Shown here piece by piece: positions 33,774 through 43,157 of a stretch of DNA of 64,000 nt; the stretch's first letter is position 1, and the number at the start of each line of letters is the position of its first letter. The notes beneath the pieces were generated by a model that saw only the letters and a list, made by a program, of their open reading frames with translations, had not been told where the DNA came from and did no database searches. The stretch covers positions 124,001 through 188,000 of the forward strand of contig NZ_VUNZ01000002.1 of assembly GCF_008386505.1 (NCBI RefSeq). Direction: 5' to 3'. Source of the stretch: Chryseobacterium sediminis. GTDB taxonomy: Bacteria > Bacteroidota > Bacteroidia > Flavobacteriales > Weeksellaceae. The translations under genes were made by a program, and so were the position numbers.

Positions 33774-34241
33774 ATGAAAAGAAAATTACTCTCACTATCA
33801 TCCCTGATGATAGGCTTTTTTGGTTTTTCCCAAACCGAAGTTTATTTCAAATATGATGAAGCTGGAAATCAGAGATACAGAGGAATTGATGCTGCTGGCA
33901 AAAAGGCCGAAGAAATCGTCTCAAAAGAGTCAAAAGTAGCAGCCGTTGCCAGACAAATTCCTGTTATTGATGAAAAAACATTCCTGAAACAAATACGTCT
34001 GTATCCCGTTCCTGTTAATGATTACCTTACCATAGACTGGACAGAAGAAGTAGATAGATTAATAGAATCTATTTCATTGTATCAACACAGTACCGTTCAC
34101 TGGAAATTCCAACAGCAGAACATCCCGGACTTAAACCGCCAGGTCAAAATTAATATGACAGGTTATGACTGGGGGGTGTATGTTGTTCGCTTTACCCTAA
34201 AAGACGGCAGAATTTTCAGTAAAAACATCACCAAACGATAA
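33774..34241 (+). CDS. Small secreted protein with T9SS-type C-terminal domain, RHS-linked
   Basis: A 155-residue protein with a signal peptide (ends FGFSQ, about 19) followed by VYFKYDEAGNQRYRG, which looks like a single RHS/YD unit. After a short linker (about 45-70) comes a sorting-like domain, LYPVPVNDYLTIDWTEE to VVRFTLKDGRIFSKNITKR, resembling the T9SS type A domain. It lies between the coiled-coil protein (6 bases) and the giant RHS protein (5 bases), so the three form one transcript. Possibly a co-secreted partner of the RHS protein. Its fold and role are otherwise unknown. Confidence 0.7.
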   Translation: MKRKLLSLSSLMIGFFGFSQTEVYFKYDEAGNQRYRGIDAAGKKAEEIVSKESKVAAVARQIPVIDEKTFLKQIRLYPVPVNDYLTIDWTEEVDRLIESISLYQHSTVHWKFQQQNIPDLNRQVKINMTGYDWGVYVVRFTLKDGRIFSKNITKR

Positions 34242-34246
34242 GAAGC

Positions 34247-37200
34247 ATGAAACTTTACGATAAGAAAATACAATTATTTTCATCATTCATTCTGTCATTA
34301 TGTTCAGTTTTGGGCTTTTCACAGACCATACTGTATCAGGCAGAAACTACATCCCGTACAGTTCAGGATCCACAAACAGTGGTACTTGCTCCAGGGTTTC
34401 AGGCTAAAGCTTCTATTTCCAATCCTTTTGTAGCCAAGATCGGGCCTGCAACAGAGAATCCGGGAGGAGGTCCTACGGATTCAAATGCGGGGGCTAATAA
34501 TCCTTCTGGAACAATTGTTGCCGACAGCATTAAATTTCATGATACCAAAGGAAATATAGAAGTCAATCAAGCCGGACAACTCCAATTTACATTACCTATA
34601 GCTCTTCCACCAGGCATTAAAAATGTAGCACCACAGGTAAACCTGATGTATACCAGCGGTTCAGGAAATGGGATTGCAGGATATGGATGGAATATTTCAG
34701 GAATTACAACCATCTCAAGAATTGGAAAAAATATTGAACAGGATGGAGAATCCAAAGGAATCCAATTAAATTATTCAGATTATTATAGTTTTAATGGACA
34801 AAGATTGATTCTAAAATCTGGAGAATATGGTAAAGATGGAGCAGAATATGTAACAGAAAAATATTCTAATATTAAGATAAAATCAATCGGGCAAAATTCT
34901 GGACAAACCGGACCTCTTTATTTTGACGTAACTTTTGAAGATGGCTCTCAAGCTTTATATGGACTGAATGCAGATGCCAGAACTTCTATTGAGTACAACA
35001 TTAATATGTGGAAGGATAGCCAAGGGAACTATATTTCTTATAATTATATACAAGGAAATGGGGTCACTACAATACATAATATATCATGGGGAGGAAATGA
35101 GAATTTAAATAAACCCCATTTCAATACAATCGAATTCACATATATCAATAGATCTGTAAGAGAACAATCTTATATAAATGGAGTAAGCCTTATACAAAAC
35201 AACTTATTAAAAGAAATTAAAGTAACTTCAAACGGAAGCCAGTTCAAGAGATATAAAGTAGAATATACCAATAATAACACAAACTATCTATTTGCTAATA
35301 AGATAACTGAATACAATTCGAATAACGAACCAGCAAATCCTATAATTTTTGAAAACGAGCCTGACCCAGCCGGCATTGACAGCAACCTATTCAGACAAGA
35401 TGACAGATTTGATAATATTCGTGGGGATAACGTTCTTTCTGGAGACTTTAATGGAGATGGTAAACTGGATTTCCTTAATGGAAAAACTTTAATGCTGGGA
35501 AGATTAGACGGAACTGGTAATTTTGTAAATGTTAATTACACCGGAACGGCATTATCCATAGGAACATATGCTGATACTAACACACCTTTTAGCGACCAGG
35601 TACTAATAACAGGGGCTATAAATAGAAATTTAAAGAAAAGTACTATTTACTTTTACAAGTATGCTAACAATACTTTTATTAATATAGCAACTAAAGATAT
35701 TGATTTAACTGCTTATCCACAGCTTTTTGAAGCTGCGGACCCAGATGAGCTTAGATGCCATTTTGACGGCAGCACCAATAGAATAGATGCAAAAGAAGTA
35801 GATTTCAATGGTGATGGTATATCTGAGTTAATTCTCATGATCAAAAATGAACATATGTGGACCTGTCAGGATTACAATTCCAGCTATACATGGCCGGAAA
35901 CTACAGGCGTAGATATGAATTTTTATGTTGATTTTAAAAATAATATATTCTCTCCCATTAACGATGCTAATTTTTATGTTGATTATAAAAATACCATAAA
36001 TATAGATCTTGATGGAGATGGGAAAATCGAACTTCTACATAGACTACCTGGAATATTAACATTTCTAACCTTCGACATACAAAATTCTAAATTTGAGAAA
36101 ATATATCCTGATATCCAAGCTGGAAATAGCGGATATAATGGCAGTCTTCCACCAATCATAGGAGATTATAACGGTGATGGAAAAACAGATATTTTAGTTC
36201 CTGTAGCAATAGATTCTTCTGATTGGAATATGTATATTTCCTCGGGGAAAGGATTTGTTCAACAATACTATTCAAATCTTTTTTTATATAAGCCGGAAGA
36301 TACTGGTGCCGGAAGAAAATTCAGAAATACTTTAAGGTCTTATTGGGCTCCGGATTTAAATAAAGATGGGAAAAGTGATTTTTTAGTATTTGAATCACAG
36401 AAATGGTTTAGAGATTGTCTAACATGCGTAAATAATCCTGATTCAAGCTATGGATTTAATTATTTTAGAAATACTGGTGTAGATTCTACAGGTAAGCCAA
36501 CTTTTACATTTAATTATAATCTCAATCCTAAAGAAGCAACAGATGCAGGAAATATTGAAGACGAAGACATTAACTATTCAAAATATGGAGAACATTATAC
36601 TCCTATGTTTGGATCTTTCAGGTTATCGAAATTAAACACTGAATTTATTATTTTACATAAGACAAAATTAATCACCTGGAATTTAGAGGCAAAAACGGAT
36701 GTTATTTCAAGAATAAAGTCAATCAGCCAAAGTGGAATTAAAACTCAAATTGATTATTCAAATTTAGTCAATGGTAATGTATATAAATCTTATTACACTA
36801 CATCACCTATTTTCTATCCATATGCAAACATAATTCAAAACTTCAACTACTATGTAGTTTCTGCAGTTACTCAGGGAGAAAGAAAACAAGAATTCAGGTA
36901 CAGGGATCTTATTGGAAATCTTAATGGAAGAGGAATCATAGGCTTTAGACAAACAGCAAGATCTACTTTTTTCACTGACCTGTTTGTAAATACTAAAATA
37001 TGGAATGGTTCTGAAATTAATCCGCTAAATGAAGGGCTTCCATATAAAGACTGGTCTATCAGAACTACTGACGAGAGCAAGATATTTCCCGATGACATTT
37101 CACTGAATAATTATCAATTATTATCTTTCAAACAATGCGATTATAAGATTGACAAACTTTTAAACGGGACTGTCGTTACAAATACAATAACCCCTGTCAA

Positions 37201-40200
37201 TAAACCTAAAATTGTCACTGCAATTAATCCATATATTACAGTTTCAAAAGATTTTCTGAGAGATATTAAAACCGTTAATAAGGTAGAAGAATATGACAAT
37301 TTATATTTTCCAAAAAAATCTGTAAAAACGATTAACGATGGCTATGCTATTTTAACAACACAGTTAGAATATTATCCAGCTAATACAACTCCGGGAAGCA
37401 ATTATAGTATTGGTAAACCTAAAAGCAAAACAGATACAAATCAAGCTTATGGAGACACTAAATCTACCAAAGAAGAATATACTTATGAAAACAACCTTCT
37501 AAAAACTCTTAAAGTCTGGAATAGAGATAATACAGGATATCTGTTAGATTCATATAACTATGATGGGTTTGGAAATATTACAGAAACAATAGCAAGCAAC
37601 AGTCTGGATTCTCAAACTCAAACCAGCAGTAATAAATATGATGAAAAAGGAAGGTTTGTTACTAAGAAAACAGATAATCTAGGTCTACAAACCAACATCA
37701 TCTACAATGATTGGGGACTTGTTACAAAACAAACTGATCCTCTTGGAAATACTTTAATAAATGAATATGATGGTTGGGGAAAAGTTTTAAAGTCCAAAAC
37801 TAATTTAGGAGGAACGACTACAAATGAATATAAAAAAGATCAACAATATAATTCCATAGTAATTCAGTATGACCCTGACGGAAATATTTCAAAAAAATAC
37901 ACCAATAAATGGGGGCAGGAATACAGAACAAGTACAAAAGCATTTGAACAAGGCTATTATATTTCTATGGATACTCAATATGATGTCTTGGGAAGAAAAA
38001 AAGCTGAAAGCGAACCTTATGGCGAAGGATTGAGCCCATGGCAATGGAATGTTATAGAATATAATGATTCTTTTTATCCTGCTAAAGTTAAAACCACAGC
38101 ATTGGCAACACTCAATAACTGGGGTGGAATTTCTTCTTTTTCTGGAAAACAGATGGAAACATTTGTTTCAGGAACTATAACTACCTCCACCGAACTTAAT
38201 GGATACAATAGGGTTACATACAAAACCACGGATGCTTTGGGAAATACCACATCCACAACAGATCCAGGCGGATCCATAGTTTTCTCCTACAATGCAGCAA
38301 GTGAACAGATCAAAGCTCAATATGCTGAAAATATTGTTACAACAAAATATGATACCTGGGGAAGAAAGTCAGAGTTTAATGACCCATCCAACGGTATTTA
38401 CAAATACGAATATGATGGATTTGGACAACCTAAAAAGGTTACCAGCCCTAAAGGAACAAAAGAGTACATCTATGATAATCTGGGGCAATTAATCTCCCAA
38501 AAAGAGATCTCTACAGTAGATGGTGGGCAAGCTACCAATAAAACAATATCGTTTGTATATGATGACAAAGGAAGGTTAACTTCAAAATCAGGAACATCCA
38601 ATGGAAAAACATATAGTTCGACTATTACTTACGATCCACAAGGCAGAATCTTATCATCCTCTGAAAGCAGTAATGAAAGATATTTTATTCAAAAAGGAAT
38701 TACTTATGATGATAAACTAAGGGTTACGTCTTATGAAAAGCAACTATTCTCTGCAGGAGTATTAACTAAAGTCCAGATAGAAAATGTTTATAGTGCCTGG
38801 AATGGAGATTTATATCAGATCAAGGATAAAAACTCAGGGAAAGTTTTATGGGAACTTAAAAATTTAGATGCAAAAGGACATGTTCTCAAGGCTCAATTGG
38901 GAGCGGCTGAGATTAATCAAACATATGAACCTGATGGAACTTTAAGCCAGGTAAATCATGGATCAGCAGCTAAACCACATATTTTAAGACTTTCATACAC
39001 TTTTAATCCTATTAAAAATGAGCTGGAATCTAGAAGTACAGAAGGAGATTTTTATATCCCGGAATCATTTGACTATGACAACAACAACAGGCTTATCAAT
39101 TGGAGCAACCCTGTAACAGGAACTAAAACACAAAATGCAATCCTGAATACTTATGATGCAAAAGGAAGAATCTTAGAAAATAATCAGGTAGGAAAAATCA
39201 AATTTGAAAATTCAACTAAGATCTACCAGCCAACAGGAATGACCTTAAATACTGCAGGAGAACAAAATTATAATAATGATTTAATTCAAACTATCGCTTA
39301 TAATGAAAATAATGATCCCGTATTCATTGATGGAATGAAGGGTGATGTTGCCTTCCAATATGGATTAACTGCAATGAGACAAAGGGTTACTTACGGAGGC
39401 AATTTTAATGCTGACGGAAATGGAAAATTCACTAAATTCTATAGTGAAGACGGAAGCTTCGAAGTAACAAAAGACAATATCACAGGTAAGGAAAAACATA
39501 TTCTTTATATTGGTGGATCTCCTTACGAAAGCTCTATTATTTATGTTAAGAATTATAATGAAACATCCGCTTCCTACAAATTCTTGCATAAGGATTATTT
39601 AGGCAGTATCTTAGCCATTAGTGATGAAGCCGGAAACAAACTGGAACAAAGGCACTTTGATGCTTGGGGCAACCTAACTCATCTTCAGATTGGCAACGGG
39701 CAGATAATAACTGATGTAAATAAAATACAGGAAATTGTAAACACCGGAGGGTTATTACTCGAAAGAGGTTATACTTCTCATGAACATTTTATGGAAGTTG
39801 GAATCATTCATATGAATGGAAGACTATATGATCCGTTATTAAGGAGATTCTTAAATGCAGATGAAAATATTCAGGACGCTTACAATACACAGAGTTATAA
39901 CAAATATGGATATGTAATGAATAACCCATTAATGTTTAATGATCCTAATGGTGAGTATGCACTTCCTGCCGCTATGCTTGTTGCATTTGCCGCCGCAATT
40001 GTCACTTCCATTACCGGTGATTATATTATGAACAGGCCAGTTAACATAGGGAGTTTATATCAATCGGTAACTCTTGCTGCTATGACCTCTTATTTAACAT
40101 TTGGTGTCGGTGAACTTTTTAGAGCAGGAGGACAGATAGCAAATTCATTAAGCCAAACAAGTCTAATCATTGCAAAAGCCGGAGCCCACGCTATAACCCA

Positions 40201-41035
40201 AGGAACGCTTTCCTATATGCAGGGCGGAAACTTCTGGAGTGGAGCTTTAAGCGGAGCCTTTGCAAGCGCATCTAATGATTTGTTAGATCTGGGTGTAAAA
40301 AAAGTAGGAGAAAATAATATACTCAGAAGTGATGGTTTTGCTCTATTCAACGGAGCTGTGAGTGGTGGCGTTGGTTCTGTACTTGGAGGAGGAAACTTTT
40401 GGGTAGGCGCAGGACAGGGATTAATGGTTACTGCTTTTAATTTTCTAGCACACAAGACCTTCTTTCATGGAATTAAGTTTGTTGATGATGATGATAATGT
40501 CATCGCTAAATATGCAACAAAAAAATATAATGCAACAATCAAAGTTCCATATAAATCCATTGGAAGGGCGTTAAATTTGAACGAAATGTATAAAGCTCTA
40601 CCAGACATAGACATAGTAGGAATTGGTATTGGAGGAGACTTTACTTTCGCAATGGGAGGAGGAAAATCAATTGAGTTCGTATTTTTCCTTGATGGTGTAA
40701 ACGCAGGCAGCTGGAGTACTTTTACCGCAGAAAGAGGAAATGTTGGAATTTCGGGGCAATATAGTGTTTATGGTATTTTGGGAGATTATTTTGACGATGC
40801 TAACTTAAAATCTAGTGACTATACTGGATACTCATTTTCAGTTTCGGCTGATGTAAAAAATGTAAAAAATGTTGGAGCAAGCACTTTTTGGTCACCAAAA
40901 AATTATGAAGCTGATAAATCGGGTTTTAAATCAATGTTTGATTTATCTAAAAGATCTTGGTCAGGTGTTAATGTTTCTGTAGGCTTAGGAGGCGGATTTC
41001 AATGGACACGTACACATACTAATTTTTATAAATAA
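34247..41035 (+). CDS. Giant SpvB/RHS-repeat protein with variable C-terminal tip (putative polymorphic toxin)
   Basis: A 2262-residue secreted protein. Signal peptide (1-25, ends GFSQ); a TcdB/SpvB-like N-terminal region (about 90-330) with GIKNVAPQVNLMYTSGSGNG; five FG-GAP/calcium-loop-like units between about 400 and 710 (DFNGDGKLDF, DFNGDGISEL, DLDGDGKIEL, DYNGDGKTDI, DLNKDGKSDF); YD/RHS repeats (about 1080-1750); and the RHS core (about 1780-1905) ending YGYVMNNPLMFNDPNGEY. The 355-residue tip after this point has a hydrophobic stretch and two GGNFWxGA units, then a Gly-rich beta region ending GGGFQWTRTHTNFYK. In such proteins the shell encloses a toxin released after the DPxG site. The tip matches no nuclease or deaminase motif I know. 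No T9SS domain is seen at the end. Confidence 0.82.
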   Translation: MKLYDKKIQLFSSFILSLCSVLGFSQTILYQAETTSRTVQDPQTVVLAPGFQAKASISNPFVAKIGPATENPGGGPTDSNAGANNPSGTIVADSIKFHDTKGNIEVNQAGQLQFTLPIALPPGIKNVAPQVNLMYTSGSGNGIAGYGWNISGITTISRIGKNIEQDGESKGIQLNYSDYYSFNGQRLILKSGEYGKDGAEYVTEKYSNIKIKSIGQNSGQTGPLYFDVTFEDGSQALYGLNADARTSIEYNINMWKDSQGNYISYNYIQGNGVTTIHNISWGGNENLNKPHFNTIEFTYINRSVREQSYINGVSLIQNNLLKEIKVTSNGSQFKRYKVEYTNNNTNYLFANKITEYNSNNEPANPIIFENEPDPAGIDSNLFRQDDRFDNIRGDNVLSGDFNGDGKLDFLNGKTLMLGRLDGTGNFVNVNYTGTALSIGTYADTNTPFSDQVLITGAINRNLKKSTIYFYKYANNTFINIATKDIDLTAYPQLFEAADPDELRCHFDGSTNRIDAKEVDFNGDGISELILMIKNEHMWTCQDYNSSYTWPETTGVDMNFYVDFKNNIFSPINDANFYVDYKNTINIDLDGDGKIELLHRLPGILTFLTFDIQNSKFEKIYPDIQAGNSGYNGSLPPIIGDYNGDGKTDILVPVAIDSSDWNMYISSGKGFVQQYYSNLFLYKPEDTGAGRKFRNTLRSYWAPDLNKDGKSDFLVFESQKWFRDCLTCVNNPDSSYGFNYFRNTGVDSTGKPTFTFNYNLNPKEATDAGNIEDEDINYSKYGEHYTPMFGSFRLSKLNTEFIILHKTKLITWNLEAKTDVISRIKSISQSGIKTQIDYSNLVNGNVYKSYYTTSPIFYPYANIIQNFNYYVVSAVTQGERKQEFRYRDLIGNLNGRGIIGFRQTARSTFFTDLFVNTKIWNGSEINPLNEGLPYKDWSIRTTDESKIFPDDISLNNYQLLSFKQCDYKIDKLLNGTVVTNTITPVNKPKIVTAINPYITVSKDFLRDIKTVNKVEEYDNLYFPKKSVKTINDGYAILTTQLEYYPANTTPGSNYSIGKPKSKTDTNQAYGDTKSTKEEYTYENNLLKTLKVWNRDNTGYLLDSYNYDGFGNITETIASNSLDSQTQTSSNKYDEKGRFVTKKTDNLGLQTNIIYNDWGLVTKQTDPLGNTLINEYDGWGKVLKSKTNLGGTTTNEYKKDQQYNSIVIQYDPDGNISKKYTNKWGQEYRTSTKAFEQGYYISMDTQYDVLGRKKAESEPYGEGLSPWQWNVIEYNDSFYPAKVKTTALATLNNWGGISSFSGKQMETFVSGTITTSTELNGYNRVTYKTTDALGNTTSTTDPGGSIVFSYNAASEQIKAQYAENIVTTKYDTWGRKSEFNDPSNGIYKYEYDGFGQPKKVTSPKGTKEYIYDNLGQLISQKEISTVDGGQATNKTISFVYDDKGRLTSKSGTSNGKTYSSTITYDPQGRILSSSESSNERYFIQKGITYDDKLRVTSYEKQLFSAGVLTKVQIENVYSAWNGDLYQIKDKNSGKVLWELKNLDAKGHVLKAQLGAAEINQTYEPDGTLSQVNHGSAAKPHILRLSYTFNPIKNELESRSTEGDFYIPESFDYDNNNRLINWSNPVTGTKTQNAILNTYDAKGRILENNQVGKIKFENSTKIYQPTGMTLNTAGEQNYNNDLIQTIAYNENNDPVFIDGMKGDVAFQYGLTAMRQRVTYGGNFNADGNGKFTKFYSEDGSFEVTKDNITGKEKHILYIGGSPYESSIIYVKNYNETSASYKFLHKDYLGSILAISDEAGNKLEQRHFDAWGNLTHLQIGNGQIITDVNKIQEIVNTGGLLLERGYTSHEHFMEVGIIHMNGRLYDPLLRRFLNADENIQDAYNTQSYNKYGYVMNNPLMFNDPNGEYALPAAMLVAFAAAIVTSITGDYIMNRPVNIGSLYQSVTLAAMTSYLTFGVGELFRAGGQIANSLSQTSLIIAKAGAHAITQGTLSYMQGGNFWSGALSGAFASASNDLLDLGVKKVGENNILRSDGFALFNGAVSGGVGSVLGGGNFWVGAGQGLMVTAFNFLAHKTFFHGIKFVDDDDNVIAKYATKKYNATIKVPYKSIGRALNLNEMYKALPDIDIVGIGIGGDFTFAMGGGKSIEFVFFLDGVNAGSWSTFTAERGNVGISGQYSVYGILGDYFDDANLKSSDYTGYSFSVSADVKNVKNVGASTFWSPKNYEADKSGFKSMFDLSKRSWSGVNVSVGLGGGFQWTRTHTNFYK

Positions 41036-41452
41036 ATGAAAAAGAATATTAAATACTTAGTTGTCGTATTATTATTTATTATTGTTATAATTTATAATAA
41101 TTTAAATTCCAATTCGTTCACTGATGAAATGAAATCCGATTATTTTCCTATGGAAATGAAAGGAAAGATATATGATATTTCTCGAATAAAAGGAGGATCC
41201 TTATATTTAAATATACATACTGATTCCAAAGATGATGGAATCAGTATTAGAAATTCGGATTTTGTTTTGAATAGTATTAAAAAGCAATTTTATTTCCGAA
41301 AACTCTCAAATAGTAATCAATGCTATATTATAAAAGGTGACAGCATTATGTATTTTGATTGTTATGTTTTTTCAAAAGAAGACTCTGTTAAGATAGGAAA
41401 AATTAAAGGATGGAAACCAACTATTACCAACCAATGGTTATTAAAAAAATAA
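41036..41452 (+). CDS. Small membrane-anchored protein, candidate immunity partner of the RHS tip
   Basis: A 138-residue protein with one N-terminal membrane helix (about 6-21) and a periplasmic beta-rich domain with IYDISRIKGGSLYLNIHTDSKDDG, ending ITNQWLLKK. Its ATG directly abuts the RHS stop codon (TAA then ATG), showing tight coupling. The position immediately downstream of a polymorphic-toxin-like gene is where immunity genes lie, and anchoring with the domain outside suggests that the toxin acts at the membrane or in the periplasm. No family recognised; the protective role is inference. A terminator follows. Confidence 0.6.
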   Translation: MKKNIKYLVVVLLFIIVIIYNNLNSNSFTDEMKSDYFPMEMKGKIYDISRIKGGSLYLNIHTDSKDDGISIRNSDFVLNSIKKQFYFRKLSNSNQCYIIKGDSIMYFDCYVFSKEDSVKIGKIKGWKPTITNQWLLKK

Positions 41453-41518
41453 ACAACACCCCTTAATAACAGATAGATAAACTTAACTTTTAAATATAAA
41501 ATCTCCATTCTGTTAAAA

Positions 41519-41554
41519 AACATAAACCACTCTTTAATAAGGGTGGTTTATGTT
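41519..41554 (+). terminator. Terminator of the RHS locus
   Basis: A 12-bp stem (41519-41530 with 41543-41554) followed by T-rich sequence, about 66 bases after the candidate immunity gene. Confidence 0.65.
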
Positions 41555-41589
41555 TATTTATACTTAAACTATCTTTTATTTTAAAATCA

Positions 41590-41617
41590 AAAAAACCACC
41601 GCAATCGCAGTGGCTAA
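41590..41617 (-). terminator. Terminator of the SAM-riboswitch SusCD operon
   Basis: On the reverse strand, GCCACTGC pairs with GCGGTGG and is followed by a T run (TTTTTTTGA). It lies about 30 bases after the SusD stop. Confidence 0.65.
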
Positions 41618-41646
41618 AAATCAAATCTAATTATAAGTATGTCCTC

Positions 41647-43140
41647 TTATAAGTTCGGGTTGTTTTCAGATTCTCTTTGTGGAATACTGAATAAATAATA
41701 ATTGCTATTTGGAGTGAAAGCAGATTTATCCGGAAAGTCGAGAACAGAATGTCCTTTACCGTCTACTGTTTTCACGGTTCCTTCCGGTGTAGTTATCTGA
41801 ACTTTTATCGGTTTACCATCAGCATCTACAAATGGTTTTCTTACTACTGTTCCCTGCGTTCTGATAATATCTGAAAGTGAGAACCCTTCTCCGAATAATT
41901 CTTTCCTTCTTTCAATAAGAACTGCATCTACTACCGCATTCTGTGATAATGAACCATTATAAATATTGGCATTTCTGGCAGATTTCAACTGGTTCAGTAC
42001 CGCTACTGCCTGAGAAGTATTTCCAGTTCTGGCTTCAGCTTCAGCTTCAATCAGGTACATTTCGGCAGCTCTCATGTAAACAATGTCTGCAATAAGGGTT
42101 GGCTTAAATTTAAACTTAGCATACCTCAGCAATCCTTCTCTTCCTTTTTGTCCGTCCCATGAAAATAACTGAGATCTGATATCATTGGCATCAAAAAGAT
42201 CTTTAAAATAAGGATCCGCCATAAAACTGTAATAATAACTTCCTGATGAAGACACATCCAGATAATGGAAGGCATAACTTGCATCAGACTGTTCCTGCGT
42301 TTGCCCGTGTCCCCAAATCCATTCTGCATTGTTGATATCATTAAAGCCATCTTTATATTTTTCCGGAGCCATCAGAGGGAATCCTTCTCTTGCAATCTTC
42401 GCAGATGCTGAAGCTTTACTCCATTCACCGGTATTCAGATAAGTTCTGGCCAAAAGTCCATTTACTACGGCACGATTGATCTTATCCTTATTGTTCCTTG
42501 TATAAGTTTTCAACAGATTATCGGCATCAGTAAGATCACTTTTAATCAAAGTATAAATCTCTTCAAGACTTGCCCTCTTCTTCCCTACTGTAGTTGTGGT
42601 GGATGGTTCAGTATAAATTGGAGCTGTCAACGCTGACTTGTCTTTAAGATAACTGAACTGATAAAAGCTGGCAAGATTCAGATAACAGAAAGCACGTAAT
42701 GCTTTTGCCTGCCCTTTCACCTGATTCTTTTTCTCCTGACTACCTTCCGTTCCGTCAATTCTTGTAATAACATTGTTCATATTATTGATCGTAGAATACA
42801 ACATCGTCCAGATAAATAAAGGTCTGCTTGCCGTACTGTTCACCATTTCTGTAAAAGCATACGTAGAAGCGAAGCCATATTTATTAGTCAATACCGCTAC
42901 ATCACTTCCCATCGCATCACTAACTCTTAAAACTGTAGAATATCCGATATTAGCATAGGTAGTCCCATCGTTATTAAATTTTGCCCAAGTACCATTCACT
43001 ACCGTTTCAGCGCTTTCGGCTGTTTTGAAAACCTCAACGCTGTTGGCCTGATCAGTTGGCGCTGTATCCAAATCATTTTCACAGCTTGTCAACGACAAAA
43101 ACCCGATAAGCACAAACGATATATATTTTAATTTTTTCAT
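41647..43140 (-). CDS. SusD/RagB-family nutrient-binding lipoprotein (SAM-riboswitch operon)
   Basis: A 497-residue lipoprotein with lipobox LTSCENDLD (about 20), then the SusD/RagB fold of four TPR units: AKALRAFCYLNLASFYQFSYL (about 140-160), NRAVVNGLLARTYLNTGEWSKASA (about 222-246) and IVYMRAAEMYLIEAEAEARTGN (about 357-378), ending with the characteristic FLF SIPQRE. In SusCD complexes the SusD lid closes over the TonB barrel to trap substrate. It is 17 bases behind the SusC gene. Since the operon begins with a SAM-I riboswitch, the ligand may be methionine, a methionine peptide or another sulfur source. Confidence 0.88.
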   Translation of the reverse strand: MKKLKYISFVLIGFLSLTSCENDLDTAPTDQANSVEVFKTAESAETVVNGTWAKFNNDGTTYANIGYSTVLRVSDAMGSDVAVLTNKYGFASTYAFTEMVNSTASRPLFIWTMLYSTINNMNNVITRIDGTEGSQEKKNQVKGQAKALRAFCYLNLASFYQFSYLKDKSALTAPIYTEPSTTTTVGKKRASLEEIYTLIKSDLTDADNLLKTYTRNNKDKINRAVVNGLLARTYLNTGEWSKASASAKIAREGFPLMAPEKYKDGFNDINNAEWIWGHGQTQEQSDASYAFHYLDVSSSGSYYYSFMADPYFKDLFDANDIRSQLFSWDGQKGREGLLRYAKFKFKPTLIADIVYMRAAEMYLIEAEAEARTGNTSQAVAVLNQLKSARNANIYNGSLSQNAVVDAVLIERRKELFGEGFSLSDIIRTQGTVVRKPFVDADGKPIKVQITTPEGTVKTVDGKGHSVLDFPDKSAFTPNSNYYLFSIPQRESENNPNL

Positions 43141-43157
43141 TGTTTCAATTTTAAAGA

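Noticed and set aside
32898..41452. RHS locus seen as a prophage or transposon
   Set aside because: No integrase, transposase, structural phage gene or flanking repeat was found; the RHS layout alone explains the region.
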